Part shown: positions 8,291-17,885 of the stretch, one piece after another | Position numbering within the stretch: position 1 is the stretch's first letter | Layout: every line of letters begins with the position of its first letter | Assembly (NCBI GenBank): GCA_024280435.1 | Contig: JAJRQD010000214.1 | Coordinates: 1-60,589 of the forward strand | Reading direction: 5' to 3' | DNA length: 60,589 nt | Source: an archaeon | Lineage (GTDB): Archaea; Asgardarchaeota; Heimdallarchaeia; Heimdallarchaeales; Kariarchaeaceae | Notes under the pieces: generated by a model | The model's input: the letters and a program-made list of their open reading frames with translations, nothing else | What the model was told of the DNA's origin: nothing | Databases searched by the model: none | Program-made: the position numbers and the translations under genes

Positions 8291-9364
8291 ATGAGTAGTA
8301 GAAGATTTTGTTCATCCTGTGGTAAAAAGGGAGTAGTATTACACGATAATTTTTGTGAGGAATGTTTTTGGAAAGATAATAATATAATTGATTTCAAGCA
8401 AAGGAAATTAGAAATTGCTTACTGTCTGACTTGTTATGGTCCAAAACTACCCACAGGCTGGTCCAAAGGGATTGAACAGCAAGAGATACCAGATGTGGTA
8501 GGATATGCATATATGAGAAATATTATTGCAAGTCCTGATGTAGATATACAAGTGGGTGAATATTCCAAAATTAACTGGTTAAATCCGAATCCAGAGTTTA
8601 TGATCACTTATATTGGCATAAGTGATAATATTGATGGCTTTGCACCACATAGAGAAGAAATTGAGGTTGAAATCAAACTACTAGGCGGTATTTGTAAAGC
8701 ATGCGTAAGAAAGAAAACAGGATCACATGATGTTACTGTACAGTTAAGAGCAAAAGATAGATCATTGAGCGAGAAAGAAATTGATATAGCAACTAAAACA
8801 GTTTTCTCAGTTGCAAATGAGTTATTTCAAGAATCAACTGATGCCTATGTTAGTGATATAATAGAGAACCATGGTGGTGTTGATATTTATCTTGGTAGTA
8901 ATTCACTTGCTGATGACTTTATTAGCCATCTCAAAAAAATATGGATTGCACATCATGAGAAGAATTACAAGCTTGTAACTGAGGAAAAGGATAATAAAAG
9001 GGTTTACAGAATTACCCACCTATTCAGATTACCAGGAGTTAAGGGGGGAGAGATTGTTCTATATAAAAAAGAATTATACCGTGTAGATAGAATTACATCC
9101 CAAAGTGTCAGATTGATTAAATACAAAGACCATACAGGAATTCATATCCGGGATTGGGAGAATTTAACAATACCAAACCCTGGACCTTCAAGCATCAGTA
9201 AATTAGTCGTATCAGAGGACAATCAAACTAGTTCCTATTTATTAATGGATCTAGCCAATTATGATACTGAAGAAGTAAATAAAGACCAGTTTCCTAGAAT
9301 TCTGGATATTGGTGAGGAAGTTCAATTGATTATTTGGGAAAACAAATATTTTCTACCAATTTAA
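8291..9364 (+). CDS. nmd3: NMD3 family 60S/50S ribosomal subunit export/assembly factor
   Basis: A 357-residue NMD3 homologue. The N-terminus carries treble-clef zinc sites CSSCGKKG ... CEECFWKD and CLTCYGP, with another pair in GGICKACVRKK. The remainder has the ordered NMD3 alpha-beta/OB region (LGSNSLADDFISHLKK, HLFRLPGVKGGEIV). Eukaryotic Nmd3 escorts the large subunit out of the nucleus; archaeal forms lack the export and shuttling extension, as does this one, and are thought to act in large-subunit maturation. It is third in the aIF2-beta/DUF424/NMD3 run, starting 13 bp after DUF424. Confidence 0.9.
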   Translation: MSSRRFCSSCGKKGVVLHDNFCEECFWKDNNIIDFKQRKLEIAYCLTCYGPKLPTGWSKGIEQQEIPDVVGYAYMRNIIASPDVDIQVGEYSKINWLNPNPEFMITYIGISDNIDGFAPHREEIEVEIKLLGGICKACVRKKTGSHDVTVQLRAKDRSLSEKEIDIATKTVFSVANELFQESTDAYVSDIIENHGGVDIYLGSNSLADDFISHLKKIWIAHHEKNYKLVTEEKDNKRVYRITHLFRLPGVKGGEIVLYKKELYRVDRITSQSVRLIKYKDHTGIHIRDWENLTIPNPGPSSISKLVVSEDNQTSSYLLMDLANYDTEEVNKDQFPRILDIGEEVQLIIWENKYFLPI

Positions 9365-9381
9365 ATTCACTTTATTATATT

Positions 9382-10086
9382 TTACAGTATTTCATAGAAG
9401 CCTATTTCAGGCGCAAGAACTTGGCCGTCAACTCTTAATTCTTGCATTAATTTTTTAACAAGATCTTTATCCAATTTTGATCTTTCTGACAACAAAGCAA
9501 TTGAGTTTTCTTTATAATTATCACTAAATGCATTTAATAATCTTTCTGTCTCTGAAAGATCATTATTTACCACAATATCATCTGATACATTATTACTAGT
9601 ATTCTCAAGATCTTTTATTTCATCTTCGGCACTTATTATTCCATTTCGATCAAAATCAATACTTAACAACTGAGCACGTCGATTCATCTCCCATTCAATA
9701 TCATTTCTAATTATCAGATTATAAGGAATCACATAAAATTCATTCTCATATTTTTTTACTTTACCCAAAATATCAATTATATCTCCTTGTTTCACATCTT
9801 TCCCCAGATCTTTACTTTCAATAATTGAACCATCCTGATTTTTGAATTGATTTGGCCAAATCTTTACTCTTATTGTATCAGTTCCATCATCAATTGTCAA
9901 TGAAGTGAATTTTTTCGGTTCATCACGGTCAAATCTAGAGATCACTGTACCAAAAATACGAACTCGGTTAATTGTTTTCTCATCAATTCTGAAGTATAAT
10001 TTCTCATCAAATTCAAATATCTCACCCTTATTATGAATAGTAGATAATCTCATTAATTGACCTGGCTTTCGCTTCATAACTTTCAT
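9382..10086 (-). CDS. RPA2/RPA32-like single-stranded DNA-binding protein
   Basis: A 234-residue protein with an OB fold at about 30-125 (NRVRIFGTVISRFD, FTSLTIDDGTDTIRVKIWP, GDIIDILGKVKKYENEFYVIP). A polar, acidic linker and a C-terminal winged-helix-like segment (about 180-234, ETERLLNAF ... KDLVKKLMQELRVDGQV ... GFYEIL) follow. This OB plus winged-helix order is that of RPA32 and of archaeal Rpa2-type or Stn1-like proteins. It likely binds ssDNA together with a large RPA subunit, not present here. Possible starts are TTG 10095, ATG 10086 or ATG 10077; ATG 10086 was chosen. Confidence 0.8.
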   Translation of the reverse strand: MKVMKRKPGQLMRLSTIHNKGEIFEFDEKLYFRIDEKTINRVRIFGTVISRFDRDEPKKFTSLTIDDGTDTIRVKIWPNQFKNQDGSIIESKDLGKDVKQGDIIDILGKVKKYENEFYVIPYNLIIRNDIEWEMNRRAQLLSIDFDRNGIISAEDEIKDLENTSNNVSDDIVVNNDLSETERLLNAFSDNYKENSIALLSERSKLDKDLVKKLMQELRVDGQVLAPEIGFYEIL

Positions 10087-10150
10087 AATTAACAATTACT
10101 ATTTAATTTGATATATAATCTAATTAGATTAAGATAAATAATTTTATAAT

Positions 10151-12175
10151 TTATTGGATGATCTCTCTTAAGTCACTAAGTGCTTTATTTATTGATGATT
10201 CATATTTATCAGCATCAATCTTATAATCACGCATCATTTTTTGATAAAGAGCTTTATTTATTTCCTTCTTTGAATATGATTTCCTTGCATTTAAAATATT
10301 CGTTCGGCTATCAGCGATTTTTTGGTTTGCAATCATAATTCTTGATACTAATCTTTCATACTTAGAACCCACCTTAGAAAGATCTGTAATGGCTTTATCA
10401 AGAGGAGAATTATTATCACGAATTCTCTTATTAATTGCTTTCACCTGACCAGTATATTCTCTCTGAGATAATTTATTCTTTCTTCTTTTCTCAGTCAATT
10501 CTGCAATACGATTATTTGCATCAAACTGCTCAGTGAAATATTTAATAAATGCATCAATTTCATCCATTGGGATTTTATCCTTCTCCAATTTAATTGCCTT
10601 GCTTTCTCTGAGCTGAATATTTGAGAGTGCATAAACTGCCATTAACAATAAAATCAAGGTCATGATAAATGTTAAAATATACTGTACATGTCCTAAACCA
10701 TTATACTTGTACTTAATTGTAAATTGAGTATTATCCACATATGAGGCATTAATTATTGATATTTTCATCTCTACATGATTGAAGTAGCTTAATGTACTTC
10801 TTTTTGCATAGCTTGAGATATCAACAATTGATGTACTTGATGAAGATCTAAAATCATTGCTAAGAAGTTCTGCACCTGCTGGAAATTCATAAACTGTATT
10901 CAATTCATAAACAGTAGAATTAAATGAGGAAAATAGAGTTGCATTCAGATTATAGACACCATCATTTACAGATATAATATCAGTTGCATTAATCATATAC
11001 TCTACTGTGAATGTATACTCTTCATTTCCATATATAGGATTTCTAAAATTAACTTCTAGAAAATTATAATTTGTCTGTGGATCTGAAATTGGTGTTCCAT
11101 CATCTTTTAATGCACCAACATTCAAAGATCCTTGATCATCATACAGTTCCAACACTTTAGAGTATTTATACAGTTGCATCTTAAAACCTGAAATGCGGTG
11201 AATTAAATTTAGAGAAGTAGGGTTTTCCATTCGTGGAGCACCTAAATTCCTCATTGTTAATGTTTCAGTAACATAGACAAAACCCCAAGGATCAATTTTT
11301 AATCTTCTATCAGCTTTTGGAAATACAAATCCTGCAATTGATACCAACTCATTTAGAGCAGCTTCGGGATCTGGTTTTGTTGAATCAATTACTACCTTAG
11401 TATAGTCATAATCCAATAATAATCCTTCAATAGGATCAAATGCCTCTCTTGAATAATTATACCATTCAAGAGTAGTTGCATCTTTAAGAGTAGGATAAGA
11501 ACTACCTAGATTTGTTGTTTGATTCATCTCATTCAAATTGAAACTATTACTCTTAGCACCAATTCTCATAGCAATTATACTATTTTCCAATTCTAAATTT
11601 GGGAAAATAGGTCTCACCGGTGAAATAAAACTGCTACGCTGATAGTCTTCAATACCTTCAAATGCCATTAAATTAGATGCTTGAAGAAGTGCATATATCT
11701 GGACCAACTCGGTGTTGTTCGCAAGAGTTCCATTCTCATCAATTCGTATCGAGTAGGTAGTTGCCTCTTCTCCAACAAATTTGGTATACTCTTTCTTATT
11801 ACTCTCAGCAAGAACACCTGTATTTGTTGGTGCCTGTTTAGAAAAGAACTCAGCTGTTACAACGTATTTTTCAAAGCTAGTAGGAATTGTATAATTAAAA
11901 ACGCCAATAAATGTTTGATTATCTTTAATTTCAAGAGTTATTAGATCCTCTACTGCAACACGTGCAGTTGATGTAATTGAGATATTTCTCATCACATATG
12001 TGACTGATGCATTCAAAAATCGGCTTGCTGGATGACCGGCTACATCAGTAGTCAGATTAGAGCTTTCGCTCCTTGTTGCCTCATTTGCAGTTCCTGAAAC
12101 TCCAAAACTTGGAGTTAAAGAAACAAACATCATGAGTATAAATAATACAGATAATGATTTATAATTACGTTTCAA
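10151..12175 (-). CDS. ribophorin I (OST1)-like membrane protein
   Basis: A 674-residue protein with a signal peptide (MKRNYKSLSVLFILMMFVSL), a long N-glycosylatable extracytoplasmic region of beta-rich character, one transmembrane helix near residues 500-520 (YILTFIMTLILLLMAVYAL) and a cytosolic coiled-coil tail of about 150 residues. This is the architecture of eukaryotic ribophorin I. Local resemblance is also visible: the WGFVYVTETLTMRNLGAP segment recalls WGNIAVEE...LKHTGA, and the helical C-terminus ends like the human protein (KxxxDxYESSINKALSDL against RQELVTKIDHILDAL). Ribophorin I presents substrate to the oligosaccharyltransferase. Asgard genomes have been reported to encode it. 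An STT3 gene lies at 43.9 kb. The call rests on architecture and remembered sequence. Confidence 0.68.
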   Translation of the reverse strand: MKRNYKSLSVLFILMMFVSLTPSFGVSGTANEATRSESSNLTTDVAGHPASRFLNASVTYVMRNISITSTARVAVEDLITLEIKDNQTFIGVFNYTIPTSFEKYVVTAEFFSKQAPTNTGVLAESNKKEYTKFVGEEATTYSIRIDENGTLANNTELVQIYALLQASNLMAFEGIEDYQRSSFISPVRPIFPNLELENSIIAMRIGAKSNSFNLNEMNQTTNLGSSYPTLKDATTLEWYNYSREAFDPIEGLLLDYDYTKVVIDSTKPDPEAALNELVSIAGFVFPKADRRLKIDPWGFVYVTETLTMRNLGAPRMENPTSLNLIHRISGFKMQLYKYSKVLELYDDQGSLNVGALKDDGTPISDPQTNYNFLEVNFRNPIYGNEEYTFTVEYMINATDIISVNDGVYNLNATLFSSFNSTVYELNTVYEFPAGAELLSNDFRSSSSTSIVDISSYAKRSTLSYFNHVEMKISIINASYVDNTQFTIKYKYNGLGHVQYILTFIMTLILLLMAVYALSNIQLRESKAIKLEKDKIPMDEIDAFIKYFTEQFDANNRIAELTEKRRKNKLSQREYTGQVKAINKRIRDNNSPLDKAITDLSKVGSKYERLVSRIMIANQKIADSRTNILNARKSYSKKEINKALYQKMMRDYKIDADKYESSINKALSDLREIIQ

Positions 12176-12288
12176 GTACTAAACCCTCGAATTTTAATTA
12201 GCTGTTAGCTTCAAACTCAACTTAAGTCAGATATTTAAAGTCTTTTCGAGATGGTACAGCTAATTTTTACAAAATTGAGATAGGGTGA

Positions 12289-12885
12289 TTATAGTCGTCC
12301 TAATGCCTTGACATCAATAATAATATTTTCTTGACATTTCTCACATGTTAACTTATACTCACCTTCACCTTCATTACCAAGTAATTTACGACCACACTTA
12401 CAAACCCATGCTTTTATCCTACCAGGATTACCCATAATCAAGGCATGTTCCCAAACATGTCTATTAGCTGGAACTAGTGTACCTGCTGCTACAAAAGAAT
12501 ACTTATCCAGTATACTTCCGCATACAATTGTTGAATTTGCACCAATTGATACATTATCTTTAATTTCTGTTTTTGTAATCTCCCAATCATAACCTATACG
12601 CGGATACAGATCATTTGTAAATGCCACATGGGGACCAACAAATACATTATTCCCAATTGTCACCCCACTGTACACAGAAACAAGATTTTGAATTTTTACA
12701 TTATCCCCTATTATAACATCAGAATCAACATAACTACCTTTACCAATAACTGCATTCTTTCCAATAACTGCTTTGGAACGTATATGGGCAAAATGCCAGA
12801 TATATGTTCCCTCACCAATAATCGCTCCATCTTCTACAATTGCTGTTGGGTGTATATACACGTTTTTCATTTTATTCAAATTCAT
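12289..12885 (-). CDS. left-handed beta-helix acetyltransferase, WlbB/WbpD-like
   Basis: A 198-residue hexapeptide-repeat acyltransferase. Isoleucine/valine-led hexapeptides run through the first 120 residues (AIVEDGAIIGEGTYI, AVIGKNAVIGKGSYV, VIIGDNVKIQNLV, VTIGNNVFVGPHVAFTND). NDLYPR and KTEIKDNVSIGANSTI resemble the WlbB/WbpD UDP-2-acetamido-3-amino-glucuronate N-acetyltransferases. A C-terminal four-cysteine site (CKCGRKL ... CEKCQEN) is added, probably a zinc ribbon. Likely role: making a modified sugar nucleotide for N-glycans or surface glycans, in keeping with the oligosaccharyltransferase genes in the window. The exact substrate is inferred. It stands alone, without other sugar genes. 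Confidence 0.82.
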   Translation of the reverse strand: MNLNKMKNVYIHPTAIVEDGAIIGEGTYIWHFAHIRSKAVIGKNAVIGKGSYVDSDVIIGDNVKIQNLVSVYSGVTIGNNVFVGPHVAFTNDLYPRIGYDWEITKTEIKDNVSIGANSTIVCGSILDKYSFVAAGTLVPANRHVWEHALIMGNPGRIKAWVCKCGRKLLGNEGEGEYKLTCEKCQENIIIDVKALGRL

Positions 12886-13005
12886 GAAAGGTAAGCAATA
12901 ACATAAACAATTCGATATCCTGCATTATTATTTAAAATATAATAACCCAATATTTTCACTTTTAATTCACTCTAGAATAGATTTATTAATTATAATAAAT
13001 ATTTT

Positions 13006-13029
13006 TTAAAATATGAAAATATATTTTAA
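13006..13029. other. AT-only perfect inverted repeat upstream of mre11
   Basis: TTAAAATAT (13006-13014) and ATATTTTAA (13021-13029) are perfect 9-bp arms around a 6-nt loop GAAAAT, about 90 bp before the mre11 start. It could be a transcriptional element or the end signal of a transcript, but AT-rich chance palindromes are common here. Confidence 0.3.
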
Positions 13030-13116
13030 GAATACATTATCAATGATGCAATCTTTATTTAGATCAAAATCAATAAATTGTAATAGTCCAAAGGAATATT
13101 TGTGTAATGAGGAATT

Positions 13117-14412
13117 ATGATGAGGAAAGTACATTTTGTTCACACATCTGATTGGCATATTGGTTTTGTTCAATATGGTAAAATAGAAAGATTCAATGAT
13201 TTTTACCTTGCAGCTATGAACACTGTAAACAAAATAATCGATATTCAGCCACAGTTTGTTCTTCATACTGGAGATATTTTTCATCATCAGAAACCATCAC
13301 CAGGTGCAATTAGACAGGCTGTTAAGGTATTGAAAAAGTTGAAGGATAATAATATTCCAGTGTACATGATTAGAGGTAATCATGATGCACGTAACACTAA
13401 GGAATTACAAAGAGGTGGGAATATAATATCATTGCTTGACGATTTAGGATTAATTCAATTTATTGATGACAAAGTTATTTCAATAGATGACAACATAAAA
13501 ATTATGGGAGTGGGTTATTATACGGGCAAATCATCCGTATATAGATTAGACGACATACTAGATGATTACGATCCGAGTGATGAGACTTTTGATATACTTG
13601 CATTACATGCATACATTGAGGGGCAGCTGGAAAGAAATGTACAAATATCTATTAAAGAAATATCAGATTACAAAGTAGACTATATTGGTGTTGGCCATTA
13701 TCACATACCATGGAAAAAGCCTAAGCTGAAAATATACTGTCCTGGAAGCTCTGAAGCCACCTCATCAAACGATTGGAATAGACTTGATCTGATTGATAAA
13801 ATATCAATTTATTCAAGTTTTTTTGAGATTAAATCAGAATACATATCCAGTTGGAGTAGTCCAGAAGTAATTACACATAATATTGCTGTTAGACCTAAAA
13901 TCAATATAGTAATCAGTAGTGATACTTTAGAAATTAATACTCTTGAGAGTGAGATATTAAATGCAATACAAGAGAAAAAATCAATTATAGAGAGAAATGG
14001 TTTAGATCCGGAAAACTCAATTGTAAAATTGAGTGTTTATTCTGAGATTGACGTAGATAATTTATCTCTCTTATCAGAAACAGAGATAAAGAATAAGAGT
14101 AATATTTTTCACATGATGAGTCAGATAAATGGTAAGGAAAAATACCAAGATATTGAGATTGATAGCTTCATTGAGCAAAATCTTGAAGAAATTATACTGT
14201 CAATGTTAAAAGATGAGGATGATCCTCAAAAATTCCTTGAGATAATAATGGATATAATCAATATGTTTGGAGAAAAGAAACATAGAGAACCAAGTGAAGA
14301 AACTATCAATCTGATCATCAATAAAATGAATGAACTGGCAAATGGGAATACACTAGCTGAGGATGAGATGCGCCAACTGGTGGAAAGTGAATTTAAAGGA
14401 GGACTAAAATGA
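13117..14412 (+). CDS. mre11: DNA double-strand break repair nuclease Mre11
   Basis: A 431-residue Mre11. The phosphoesterase motifs are in order: HTSDWHIGF (motif I), VLHTGDIFHH (II), MIRGNHDA (III), LALHAYIEG (IV), and IGVGHYHIPW (V), all within the first 210 residues. The C-terminal part includes the capping and Rad50-binding helices. Mre11 is the Mn-dependent exo/endonuclease that trims DNA ends with Rad50, HerA and NurA. GAGG at 13109-13112 supports the start at 13117 or the adjacent ATG 13120. The stop overlaps the rad50 start (ATGA at 14409-14412), a sign of coupled translation. Confidence 0.95.
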   Translation: MMRKVHFVHTSDWHIGFVQYGKIERFNDFYLAAMNTVNKIIDIQPQFVLHTGDIFHHQKPSPGAIRQAVKVLKKLKDNNIPVYMIRGNHDARNTKELQRGGNIISLLDDLGLIQFIDDKVISIDDNIKIMGVGYYTGKSSVYRLDDILDDYDPSDETFDILALHAYIEGQLERNVQISIKEISDYKVDYIGVGHYHIPWKKPKLKIYCPGSSEATSSNDWNRLDLIDKISIYSSFFEIKSEYISSWSSPEVITHNIAVRPKINIVISSDTLEINTLESEILNAIQEKKSIIERNGLDPENSIVKLSVYSEIDVDNLSLLSETEIKNKSNIFHMMSQINGKEKYQDIEIDSFIEQNLEEIILSMLKDEDDPQKFLEIIMDIINMFGEKKHREPSEETINLIINKMNELANGNTLAEDEMRQLVESEFKGGLK

Positions 14413-17207
14413 CTTATCTAAGATTTAATAAGATAATTCTGCATAATATCAGATGTTTTACAGATATGAAAATAGAATTTTCCAAGGGTACAAATGTGAT
14501 TACAGGTGAAAATGGTTCTGGTAAATCAACACTACTGCTATCAATTGGATTTACATTATTCGGTACCAAGTATCTAAATGCTACTGGAATTGATAAGAAT
14601 GATTTAATCAAATGGGGAGAAATTGAGGGATCAATAGATCTTGATTTTTCATGTGTGTCAGGAAATTATACAAGTATCTACAAATTATCCAAAAAAGGTG
14701 GATCATGGGTACTTAAAGAAAATAAAACAGGTAAATTAATTAGCAAGACAATAAGTGAAACAAGAAAAATGATCCAACAATTACTAGGTAATCTAGTTGA
14801 TGAGAATGTATTTAAAAATGCACTTAGTAGTGCACAGGGAGAACTGACCATATTACTTGATGCCAAACCAGCTGATAGAAAAATACAATTGAATAAAATA
14901 CTTGGACTAACTGAGTATGATAATTCATCCAAGTTTCTTAATAAAATTGTTAATAAATTAGAGAATAAGAGGAAAGAATACCAGAATGATATTAAAATTA
15001 GGGAAGAGAGCTATAGGGATCCGGATATTGTGAAAAAACAGTTATTGGATTTTGAGACTGAAGAAAAGAATATTAAATCAAATATAAACGAACTAAATAA
15101 AAAATTATCAACCTCTAATGATACTATGAAAAAATTAGTTTCTAGAAAAGATAAACTACTGGAGCTGAAATCTTATCTAAAAAATAAAAATGAAGAGTAT
15201 GAAAAGAATAAAAGCAAACAGAATGAAGTGAGTAAAAAATTAAATCAAGGTTTTAAAGAGTTAAAATTGAAATTCTCAAAAGAAGAGGAACTTGATAAAT
15301 ATAGATTTGAGATCAGGGAAAAATATAATAAGAATAGTTCTGAATTAAGGAAAATTGAAGAGATAATAACGAAATACAATAGCTATAAAAAGCAATATAA
15401 AGACTATTCTGATAGAAATGCCAATTACAAAGAAGAATTAAAGAAAGTCAATAAAAAATTAGTTGAATTATTAAATATTGATAGCTTAGAGAATTTAATT
15501 GAGATAAAAGAACACGATCAGATGGAATTGAAAAATATAGAAGATAAAAAACAACAGCTGTCAGGAAACAAAGAAGAATTGGAAAGAAAATCTAGTAAAC
15601 TAAAAAACATAAATTCTGAGTTAAAACAAATTTCAGATGATTTCACAAACACTGTAAAGCTAAAGTTCAATACCACAGCCAATATGTTAGAAAATATATT
15701 ATTAGATTATAATTCTAAGATTTCAATTGCAGAAAAAGAGGAAAACTTGTTACAAAAGACAATTAAGGAATTAGACATTAAACTTGGACAGTTAGACGCA
15801 AATAGACAATTATCATTGGAAACAATTGAACTATTAACTAAAATTGGTGAGACTGCAAACTGTCCTACCTGTTTCAGAGTATTTTCCTCAGATGATAAAA
15901 TAAGCTTGATACCAAAACATAAAGAAAAACTGAATGAGATAAATTCTCAGATAAATGAAAGCAATAGAAAATTGAGAACAATCAATGATAAAAAAGAAAA
16001 AATTATTTCTGAAGTAAAAAATATGAACAAGTCAATAAAAGAGATTGAAAAATTGATAAATAGAATACCAGAAATTAACAGAATAAGAAATACAATTTCA
16101 GATAATGAAAAAGAGTTGAATGATCTTGCACTATCAATTGAAAAAGTAAATCTAGAATTGACTAAAATTTCAAAAGTGAAAATTGAACAATTAAAATCAA
16201 AAATTGATAAAACTAATGGATTAATTAATAGTATCAATAATTTAACGAATAATAAAAATATCATTCAAGCTAAACTAGACAATAATAAAGAGAACCTATA
16301 CAAGCTGAGTAAAGAACAAGATAAGTTAGATATTGAGGTAAATATGAAAATAAGGGATGAATTATCTGTTGAAAAATCAGAGATTGAGAAAGAATTATCA
16401 ATCTTAGAAAAGAAAATTCTACCTAATTTTAAGCTAAACAGGACATTGACAATAAATGAGATTACTCTTGGAGATGAAATACTTGAGTGTAAATCTGAAA
16501 TTAGTGAATTGGAAAATACATACAATGAAAAAGAGTTAGTTGAGATTGAAGCCAATATAAATGATTATCGTACCAAACTTGGAGAAAATAAAAGCAGATT
16601 GAACACTCTTTCTACATCACTAATTCCAGAAACAAGAGAAAAGATAGAATTCTTGGAAAAACAGAGTATTAAACTTGAAAATACAAGAGAGAGCCTAAAC
16701 AGACTTGAAACTGCGCTACCAACCACACGAAAAGTAAATACAGTACTTTCATCATTACCCAGTACAATAATGAGTAGAATCACAGATGTAGTATCACATC
16801 AAATAACACAAACCATGAGAAGATTGCTACCAAACAGGGGATTTGACAAGGTTATATTTAAAGAGGATGGAGACATTCATTTAACATATAATGGTATGCT
16901 AGTTGATAGAAAATCAATCTCTGGTGGTGAAAAAACAGTGATTGGGGTAGCCTTGAGATTAGCTCTTGCAGAGTATGTAGCACCAATGAAATTTATGATA
17001 CTTGATGAACCAACCAATCATCTAGACACTGCAAGGATCAATGAATTCATAGAAATTGTGGATAGAGATGATTTATTCTCAGGTAAAAATGGTCAGTTGT
17101 TAATAGTTACACATAGAGAAGAATTCAATAGAAATGCAAATAAAACAATAAAAATTTCAGTTGATAGTGATTTGAAAAGAACAATATCAATTAATGATAT
17201 TGATTAA
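14409..17207 (+). CDS. rad50: DNA repair ATPase Rad50
   Basis: A 932-residue SMC-like ATPase. Walker A GENGSGKST is at 33-41 and the Q-loop segment ALSSAQGELTILLDA follows. Two long coiled coils flank the zinc hook CPTC at about 485-488. The C-terminal lobe has the signature SGGEKTV (about 837), Walker B FMILDEPTNHLD, and the switch histidine in VTHREEF. With Mre11 it forms the complex that tethers and resects DNA ends. Length is normal for archaeal Rad50. The gene is coupled to mre11 by a 4-bp overlap and meets the convergent GTPase gene with a 4-bp overlap at its stop. Confidence 0.95.
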   Translation: MTYLRFNKIILHNIRCFTDMKIEFSKGTNVITGENGSGKSTLLLSIGFTLFGTKYLNATGIDKNDLIKWGEIEGSIDLDFSCVSGNYTSIYKLSKKGGSWVLKENKTGKLISKTISETRKMIQQLLGNLVDENVFKNALSSAQGELTILLDAKPADRKIQLNKILGLTEYDNSSKFLNKIVNKLENKRKEYQNDIKIREESYRDPDIVKKQLLDFETEEKNIKSNINELNKKLSTSNDTMKKLVSRKDKLLELKSYLKNKNEEYEKNKSKQNEVSKKLNQGFKELKLKFSKEEELDKYRFEIREKYNKNSSELRKIEEIITKYNSYKKQYKDYSDRNANYKEELKKVNKKLVELLNIDSLENLIEIKEHDQMELKNIEDKKQQLSGNKEELERKSSKLKNINSELKQISDDFTNTVKLKFNTTANMLENILLDYNSKISIAEKEENLLQKTIKELDIKLGQLDANRQLSLETIELLTKIGETANCPTCFRVFSSDDKISLIPKHKEKLNEINSQINESNRKLRTINDKKEKIISEVKNMNKSIKEIEKLINRIPEINRIRNTISDNEKELNDLALSIEKVNLELTKISKVKIEQLKSKIDKTNGLINSINNLTNNKNIIQAKLDNNKENLYKLSKEQDKLDIEVNMKIRDELSVEKSEIEKELSILEKKILPNFKLNRTLTINEITLGDEILECKSEISELENTYNEKELVEIEANINDYRTKLGENKSRLNTLSTSLIPETREKIEFLEKQSIKLENTRESLNRLETALPTTRKVNTVLSSLPSTIMSRITDVVSHQITQTMRRLLPNRGFDKVIFKEDGDIHLTYNGMLVDRKSISGGEKTVIGVALRLALAEYVAPMKFMILDEPTNHLDTARINEFIEIVDRDDLFSGKNGQLLIVTHREEFNRNANKTIKISVDSDLKRTISINDID

Positions 17208-17746
17208 TCCTCTTGGATTGCAAGATAATTATCAATCTCCTCTAACAAGTTCTCAAATAATTTTTCTACATTGAGCCCAGTTGCAGCAGATGTTTCAATA
17301 TAGTGTACAGTCATATTTGCCCAATTAGATAATACTGCTGCATATTGCTTACCCTGTGCAGGTTGAATATGATTTTCAGTGACATCTCTCAAATCTGTTT
17401 TGTTGGCCACCAAAATCATTGGTAATACTTTCCCAATCTTAGCAGAAATCTCATCAATCCATTGAGCAATGGCTTGAAATGTTTCAGGCCTAGTTACATC
17501 ATATACAAGGATAATTCCCTGTGCACCTTTATAATATCCGTCACGTACAGATTTATACATGGGTTGACCTGCTAGATCCCATATCTGTAGAGCAGATTTT
17601 CCGATTCTTTTTATAGTAAAATCAGCTCCAATTGTGACCATATAGTTAGCATTGAAACCACGTCCCATATAACGGTGACGTAGTGATGTCTTACCAACTC
17701 TAGGATCGCCAACTAGAACGCATTTGTATATCTGCTGTGAACTCAT
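17204..17746 (-). CDS. Ras/Rab-type small GTPase
   Basis: A 180-residue small GTPase with the complete motif set: G1 GDPRVGKTS (13-21), G2 threonine in VTIGADF (38), G3 WDLAGQ (56-61, with the catalytic glutamine), G4 NKTD (115-118), G5 ETSA (151-154). WDLAGQ and the lengths between motifs put it in the Ras/Rab-like group abundant in Asgard archaea. There is no C-terminal cysteine, so lipid anchoring by prenylation is not expected; the tail is acidic (QED). The ORF could start at a TTG three codons earlier; ATG 17746 is preferred. A longin-like protein is encoded about 1.5 kb away (19260), a possible regulator or partner. Confidence 0.93.
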   Translation of the reverse strand: MSSQQIYKCVLVGDPRVGKTSLRHRYMGRGFNANYMVTIGADFTIKRIGKSALQIWDLAGQPMYKSVRDGYYKGAQGIILVYDVTRPETFQAIAQWIDEISAKIGKVLPMILVANKTDLRDVTENHIQPAQGKQYAAVLSNWANMTVHYIETSAATGLNVEKLFENLLEEIDNYLAIQED

Positions 17747-17885
17747 TACTAACAATCACTCAATTCATGCTAGACTAATTAAAACTAATTATTCTAATTA
17801 ATAAATAAGTAAAAAATCATTGATGAACATAAAATGTAATTACTTATTTATATATATGAATTTGGTTTAGGATAAATTATTATGA

